From UBA8437 sp963694825 (lineage in GTDB: Bacteria > Planctomycetota > Planctomycetia > Planctomycetales > Planctomycetaceae), in NCBI GenBank assembly GCA_963694825.1, contig CAVOEV010000198.1, positions 1-9,290 on the forward strand: 9,290 bases of DNA, given 5' to 3'. The stretch's first letter is position 1; each line of letters opens with the position of its first letter. A program made the position numbers and the translations under genes. Of the stretch, positions 6,140-9,290 are shown piece after piece. The notes beneath the pieces are model-generated. The model saw nothing but the letters and a program-made list of their open reading frames with translations, searched no databases and had not been told where the DNA came from.

Positions 6140-8310
6140 TGGGCAATCTCCACCTGTCCGGTCGTTCCCAGGTACTTGACCAGGTCGAAGATCTGGCGTG
6201 GCTTCATCTTCTCGAGTTGCCCGTCAGGCATCATGGATTTCGGCGACACTTTTCGCACGTCGATGTCCTCCTTGGCAACGACAACCCTGGGCTGCTCGAC
6301 TGTTTTCAGCACCACGCGGGTCCTGTCTTCTTCAGCGACAATCCCGTTGAGCACGCGACCGTCCACCGTCACGATCGTGACCATCTTGTAAGCGTCCGGT
6401 ACGTCGTAGCTGGGATCCACGCTGTTGAGGAGGATGTAAGCGAGGTTGGCGCGGTTTGACCCGGTCAGGTCCGGGCCGATCTTGCCACCTTCGCCGTAAA
6501 GCAGGTGGCATGATGCACATGTCTTCTTGAAAACGGCTCGGCCACGAGACGCATCCGCCTTCTCGATCGCCGTGGGAGTGATCATCTTGGTGTACTTGGC
6601 AATCAGCGTTTCGCGGTCCTTGGCAACCGACTTCACTTTGCCGAAGACCTTCACGAACTGATCCCCCAGCAGGTTGTTGAGTGAACGTGCGACGTGAGCC
6701 GGAATCTCATCTCGTGACACCGTCTTTTGTTTGACCGCCTCCAACAGGCTCAACGCGTAACGCTTTCGCATCGCTAGAGTCTCGACCACCGCACGCCGCT
6801 GGCCCGGCTGCATTTTCTTGAAACGCCCCAACAACACCGCCGGCGCTGTCGCATTCTCGACGGTCGCATACCCGCGAATCGCGTCGAGGGTCAGGGCCGG
6901 CTCATCCAGCAACGACTCCAGCAAGTCCGATGCGTCCTCGTTCTGGAGGTCCAGCAACAACCGCAACGCCGATCGTCGTGACGCAATATTCCCGGACTGG
7001 TCCTTCACCGTGGCGAGTGCACGAGCCGCCGCGTTTTCGTCACCGAAAACCTGAGACAACTGCTGCGACAGTTCGCGGATGGTCGCAGCGTCACTCTTGG
7101 CAAACCCGGCACTCAACTCGGTCCACCCGGCGGGCGGAGCGACATTTCGTCTGCCGGCCAATCCAGCCAGCATGCCACGCATCAAGGCGCTGCGAATGGC
7201 AGGATCTTTCGTCTTGCCAAGAGCCTGCACCAGCAATGCAAGCCGATCGGTTTCCTGCGTCTTTGAGCGTTCAGCAGAAGGCGACGCTCCAACCTCCGGT
7301 CGTTCAGACAGGCCGGTGAACTCGCTCCACTTCTGGTTGAGCCTGCGGCTGTTTCGATCCCCGCTGTAGACAACAAACTGATGCCGGATCGTCTCACTGG
7401 CTCCCTTGCCGATCTTCCACGCTCCAAGACGTGCACGGACCGGACCGATACCCAACTGGCCATCGACCCGCCATGGTTGCGGAAACCCCTTGTTCGACGG
7501 GTGATCGAAAATGGCGATGTGTGCCAGGTCGTCACGTCCCTTGACCTGCATGCCAACGTCGACCCAGGCATCGCGCCGGCCTTCGGCCTCTGCATTGCGG
7601 CGGCCCGATGCGTTGACGGCATCGCCGGTAATTCCCCTCCTGAAGGGCATACGCAGGAAGAGACCGCCGTAGTTGTACTTGCCCACGGTGACATCGGTTT
7701 GAGCGGTCCCCTTCCAGGTGAGATCGAGATGATACTCGCTGTCGCTTGCTCGCATTTGCCAGGTCTGGCTTTCGGTCAGGATGGGAGCCCCCCGAGCATC
7801 GAGCAGGTCGTAGACCGTTCGCCACCGGACCGAAGTGCCCTTGCCTTTGAGTACGGTCACCGACTTCCGCTTCCAGTAGCCCCCTGCGGGATGATGGAAG
7901 TAGTCGCGACCGTTGACGCGGGTGAACCCCCAGTAAAGCCCGGTCTGGTGCTTGTGATGGCCGGGGCTGTACTCGGTGAAAATGCCCTTGCCATCAGGAG
8001 CAACGATCGGGTGGATGTACGGGCGGAAGTCCGGCCGTGCGTTCTGCGTGAGAATCGGTGCTCCTTGCCCGGCGCGAATGACCGAGACGGTGCCCTTGTC
8101 GTCATCGAAATCGATGCGAAGCCCGGACGCGGCAACCGGATCGGCAACCGGTTTCGCCTTGGGTTCGGGCTTCCGCGGCGTGGGGCCTGGCTCGAACGCT
8201 ACTGCCGCAACGAGCGACGCAACCCGGTTTCCAACTACCGTTGCCGGTTCGGTTCCCGGGCCGCACCCAGCTATCCCCACGACCAACAGCAATGGTAGCA
8301 ACAGCCGCAT
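6136..8310 (-). CDS. DUF6807 (PmoA-family) lipoprotein fused to HEAT-like repeats and a PVC-type heme c domain
   Basis: A 724-residue protein. Seen: a lipoprotein signal with lipobox IAGC, lipidated Cys16, then a Pro/Lys-rich linker (about 41-58). Residues about 64-325 match DUF6807 (Pfam 'methane oxygenase PmoA', a misleading name unrelated to particulate methane monooxygenase), with HHKHQTGLYWGF at 118-129 and IFDHPSNKGFPQPW at 267-280. Residues about 350-575 are helical, HEAT-like. The C-terminus (585-720) is the Pirellula/Verrucomicrobium-type heme domain (TIGR02603 type), with CASCH at 598-602 (bases 6505-6519), GPDLTGSNR, and SMMP near 692-695 as a possible methionine ligand. GGGGAG stands 5 bases before the ATG. 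The stop overlaps the next gene's start by 4 bases. Inferred role: an envelope-anchored protein that binds a ligand, perhaps a carbohydrate or derivative, through DUF6807 and passes electrons through the heme. Domain calls are firm; chemistry is unknown. Confidence 0.9.
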   Translation of the reverse strand: MRLLLPLLLVVGIAGCGPGTEPATVVGNRVASLVAAVAFEPGPTPRKPEPKAKPVADPVAASGLRIDFDDDKGTVSVIRAGQGAPILTQNARPDFRPYIHPIVAPDGKGIFTEYSPGHHKHQTGLYWGFTRVNGRDYFHHPAGGYWKRKSVTVLKGKGTSVRWRTVYDLLDARGAPILTESQTWQMRASDSEYHLDLTWKGTAQTDVTVGKYNYGGLFLRMPFRRGITGDAVNASGRRNAEAEGRRDAWVDVGMQVKGRDDLAHIAIFDHPSNKGFPQPWRVDGQLGIGPVRARLGAWKIGKGASETIRHQFVVYSGDRNSRRLNQKWSEFTGLSERPEVGASPSAERSKTQETDRLALLVQALGKTKDPAIRSALMRGMLAGLAGRRNVAPPAGWTELSAGFAKSDAATIRELSQQLSQVFGDENAAARALATVKDQSGNIASRRSALRLLLDLQNEDASDLLESLLDEPALTLDAIRGYATVENATAPAVLLGRFKKMQPGQRRAVVETLAMRKRYALSLLEAVKQKTVSRDEIPAHVARSLNNLLGDQFVKVFGKVKSVAKDRETLIAKYTKMITPTAIEKADASRGRAVFKKTCASCHLLYGEGGKIGPDLTGSNRANLAYILLNSVDPSYDVPDAYKMVTIVTVDGRVLNGIVAEEDRTRVVLKTVEQPRVVVAKEDIDVRKVSPKSMMPDGQLEKMKPRQIFDLVKYLGTTGQVEIAQ

Positions 8311-8315
8311 CGCAT

Positions 8316-8321
8316 CTCCCC
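8316..8321 (-). promoter_or_regulatory. Ribosome binding site GGGGAG of the DUF6807-heme gene
   Basis: GGGGAG lies 5 bases before ATG 8310 on the minus strand. A second ATG at 8313-8315 is out of frame. The 61-base gap between this gene and the upstream membrane protein also contains a small 5-bp inverted repeat, GACTG/CAGTC with a 3-base loop (8338-8350). That is too weak to call a terminator, so read-through from the membrane-protein gene is possible. Confidence 0.6.
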
Positions 8322-8371
8322 AGAATCAACAACCACGGACTGTCCCAGTCTCACCACCCCAGCCCCGGAGT

Positions 8372-8935
8372 TCAACTCGCCGAATCCATCAGATCGTCCG
8401 AACTGGGAGGCAACGTCTTCTCCGGATCGCCATCATGGCCAGCCGTGTCGACCTCATGACCTTCATGCTGATCGGATATGGCAGTCAGAACGGCCAACCC
8501 GAAAATCCCCAGCACGCCAACCAATCCGAGCCATTTTGAGCGGCCCTTGCCTGCCGCGTAACTCATACAGCCCCAGGCCAACACCGGCACACTCAACAGG
8601 AAAAGAAGTGGCACAACCTGCGGACCGCCCACTCCAGCCCTGAACGCAAGGAATCCCACCAACTGAAGAATGATCCCGATTCCCACACCAATGTTGGCCC
8701 TCGTCTTGTATTCCGGTGCCATCGACTTTGTCGTCTTGCGTGCCACGACCATCAACAGCACGAGCCCGACGATCGTGCCAGTCAACCCGACGAATGCAAG
8801 CAGCGTGGATTCTCTTTCCCCCTCATGGTCATACAGGTCAGAAGGCGGCTCACTGAAAGCGGACGATACAAGCCCCACGACGAGCAGGACCAGGCCAACA
8901 ATCGCCATCCAGCTTTTGTTCGTTTTTTTCACCAC
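8372..8935 (-). CDS. Hypothetical five-helix membrane protein with a His/Asp-rich tail
   Basis: A 187-residue protein whose family I do not recognise. Seen: five hydrophobic segments at about residues 9-28, 44-65, 80-100, 107-127 and 134-153. Loops after helices 2 and 4 are rich in Lys/Arg (ARKTTKSMAPEYKTR, AGKGRSK) and the loop after helix 1 is acidic (SEPPSDLYDHEGERE). By the positive-inside rule the N-terminus is cytoplasmic and the C-terminus faces out. The tail (154-187) is hydrophilic and His/Asp/Glu-rich (DQHEGHEVDTAGHDGDPE), which might bind metal. The start is GTG at 8935, followed directly by a second GTG; CGGAG lies 7 bases upstream. The next methionine, residue 10, would clip the first helix. 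It lies 61 bases upstream of the DUF6807-heme gene and may be co-transcribed, but nothing in it links it to that system. Confidence 0.75.
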   Translation of the reverse strand: MVKKTNKSWMAIVGLVLLVVGLVSSAFSEPPSDLYDHEGERESTLLAFVGLTGTIVGLVLLMVVARKTTKSMAPEYKTRANIGVGIGIILQLVGFLAFRAGVGGPQVVPLLFLLSVPVLAWGCMSYAAGKGRSKWLGLVGVLGIFGLAVLTAISDQHEGHEVDTAGHDGDPEKTLPPSSDDLMDSAS

Positions 8936-8978
8936 GTGGTTGCTCCGAATGATAGCGTTTCAGGTCAGTGGTAGGTCT

Positions 8979-9019
8979 GTGTTCTGAAGGATGGAGCGTA
9001 GCTGAATCCGCCAGAACAC
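8979..9019 (-). other. Interrupted palindrome / possible structured RNA leader
   Basis: Outer arms GTGTTCTG (8979-8986) and CAGAACAC (9012-9019) are perfect inverted repeats. Inside them, GGAT (8989-8992) pairs with ATCC (9006-9009), and AGC (8995-8997) pairs with GCT (9001-9003) around a 3-base loop. The spacers are symmetrical, two bases on each side at both levels, so all 15 pairs are concentric on base 8999. In minus-strand RNA one spacer position also forms a G-U pair. It lies 43 bases upstream of the membrane-protein start. It could be a leader stem-loop, a weak terminator for the short ORF upstream, or a protein-binding palindrome. No U-run follows. Confidence 0.5.
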
Positions 9020-9039
9020 TGCTGGCCGCGAAGATCGGC

Positions 9040-9067
9040 GTCGACCAGCACGTCGACCAGCACGTCG
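9040..9067. repeat. 12-base tandem repeat GTCGACCAGCAC
   Basis: Two exact copies (9040-9051, 9052-9063), followed by GTCG, the start of a third that then diverges. On the minus strand it reads GTGCTGGTCGAC. It lies just beyond the end of the short ORF, outside any called gene. Confidence 0.6.
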
Positions 9068-9085
9068 GTCACCGCCAGGATCACC

Positions 9086-9193
9086 TCACGAGGTGCACCC
9101 CATCGTCTCACCAAAGATAACCTCACAGAGCCGTCGCGCCTCCTCATCGGGAATCCGGTTCTCGCCGTCTCGGTGGTCGGGCATCGGTGTCAT
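9086..9193 (-). CDS. Short hypothetical ORF, 35 residues
   Basis: Reads MTPMPDHRDGENRIPDEEAR followed by RLCEVIFGETMGCTS. It starts at ATG 9193, overlapping the stop of the preceding frame by ATGA, as coupled genes do. Third codon positions are GC-rich like the real genes here, and the middle (IPDEEARRLCEVIFGE) would make an amphipathic helix. There is no recognisable family and no clear ribosome site of its own. It may be a genuine small gene, or the remnant of a longer one: just past its stop the other frame reads REVILAVTDVLVDVLVDADL, which would fit a frameshifted continuation. Existence is plausible but unproven. Confidence 0.35.
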   Translation of the reverse strand: MTPMPDHRDGENRIPDEEARRLCEVIFGETMGCTS

Positions 9194-9290
9194 CGAGTCG
9201 GCCGGGTGTCGAGGTACCGGTGAGGGTCGTCCAGAGGCAGGTAATAGGTCCAGTCGGCCGATTCGTAGAGAATCACCTCGCGGATTTCCT
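9190..9290 (-). CDS. C-terminal fragment of an unrecognised protein (enters from right edge)
   Basis: The frame from the right edge reads EIREVILYESADWTYYLPLD followed by DPHRYLDTRPTR and a TGA at 9190-9192. The 32 visible residues look like real protein: aromatic and charged residues are mixed, and there is none of the Arg/Ser/Pro bias typical of antisense frames here. I do not recognise the family. Its stop overlaps the ATG of the short ORF by 4 bases, suggesting the two are translated together. Confidence 0.5.
   Translation of the reverse strand, partial: EIREVILYESADWTYYLPLDDPHRYLDTRPTR

Larger units (their letters stand above)
8936..9085. other. Non-coding leader of the membrane-protein gene
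   Basis: About 150 bases between the short ORF ending at 9086 and the GTG start at 8935. It contains a tandem repeat (9040-9067) and a long interrupted palindrome (8979-9019). A 60-codon ORF crosses it (8965-9147, minus), but it has low-complexity and Arg-rich stretches and no family resemblance, so I do not call it a gene. No clear -10/-35 pair was found. Confidence 0.4.

Noticed and set aside
7381..8298. 305-codon plus-strand frame
   Set aside because: Antisense to the DUF6807 domain region, which has clear family signatures on the minus strand.
6136..8310. Reading the 'PmoA' family name as particulate methane monooxygenase
   Set aside because: The protein is a soluble lipoprotein with DUF6807 motifs and lacks the membrane helices of the true PmoA subunit; the Pfam name is misleading.
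8338..8350. Small inverted repeat GACTG/CAGTC between the membrane-protein and DUF6807 genes
   Set aside because: Only 5 bp with a 3-base loop and no U-run; too weak to call a terminator.
8965..9147. Minus-strand ORF of 60 codons
   Set aside because: Its start is Arg-rich (MRRRDGSVRLSLVRRWG) and out of frame within the short ORF 9086-9193. Its middle is made by the tandem repeat and its end by the palindrome. Kept only as a possible frameshift remnant.
1..9290. CRISPR arrays, tRNA or rRNA genes, insertion sequences, phage or defence genes
   Set aside because: No repeat-spacer array, tRNA cloverleaf, rRNA stretch, transposase motif or nuclease/defence domain was seen on either strand.

Overview
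The window looks like a piece of a planctomycete (PVC superphylum) chromosome. The DNA is moderately GC-rich. The coding content is almost entirely exported proteins of types expanded in Planctomycetes and Verrucomicrobia: a PVC-type 'membrane-bound dehydrogenase' beta-propeller, a DUF6807 (Pfam 'PmoA') protein carrying the Pirellula/Verrucomicrobium-type heme-binding domain, a PQQ-like propeller and a YVTN propeller with c-type heme motifs. No organism-specific marker is present, so the genus cannot be named.

Every gene I can support lies on the minus strand, so the window reads right to left. At the right edge (9190-9290) is the C-terminus of an unrecognised protein, followed with a 4-base overlap by a 35-codon ORF (9086-9193). 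A roughly 150-base non-coding stretch follows, holding a 12-base tandem repeat and a 41-base interrupted palindrome. Next is a five-helix membrane protein of unknown function (8372-8935). After a 61-base gap comes the core cluster: a DUF6807-HEAT-cytochrome c lipoprotein (6136-8310), a PVC-type dehydrogenase-like propeller protein overlapping it by ATGA (3794-6139), and a PQQ-like propeller protein (2356-3729). A 9-bp hairpin directly after the last stop (2322-2349) probably closes this unit. A roughly 310-base intergenic region with repeated AATGCATCA-type motifs separates it from a YVTN-propeller/c-type cytochrome gene (start 2041) that runs off the left edge.

The middle three genes probably work as one exported system. 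The DUF6807 protein supplies a candidate carbohydrate-related domain and a heme. The PVC propeller lacks the heme domain its family often carries at the C-terminus, and the neighbouring gene encodes a domain of exactly that type. The PQQ-like propeller may be a scaffold or another redox module. Substrates cannot be read from the sequence. The long plus-strand ORFs (for example 110-2056) are antisense shadows of these genes.
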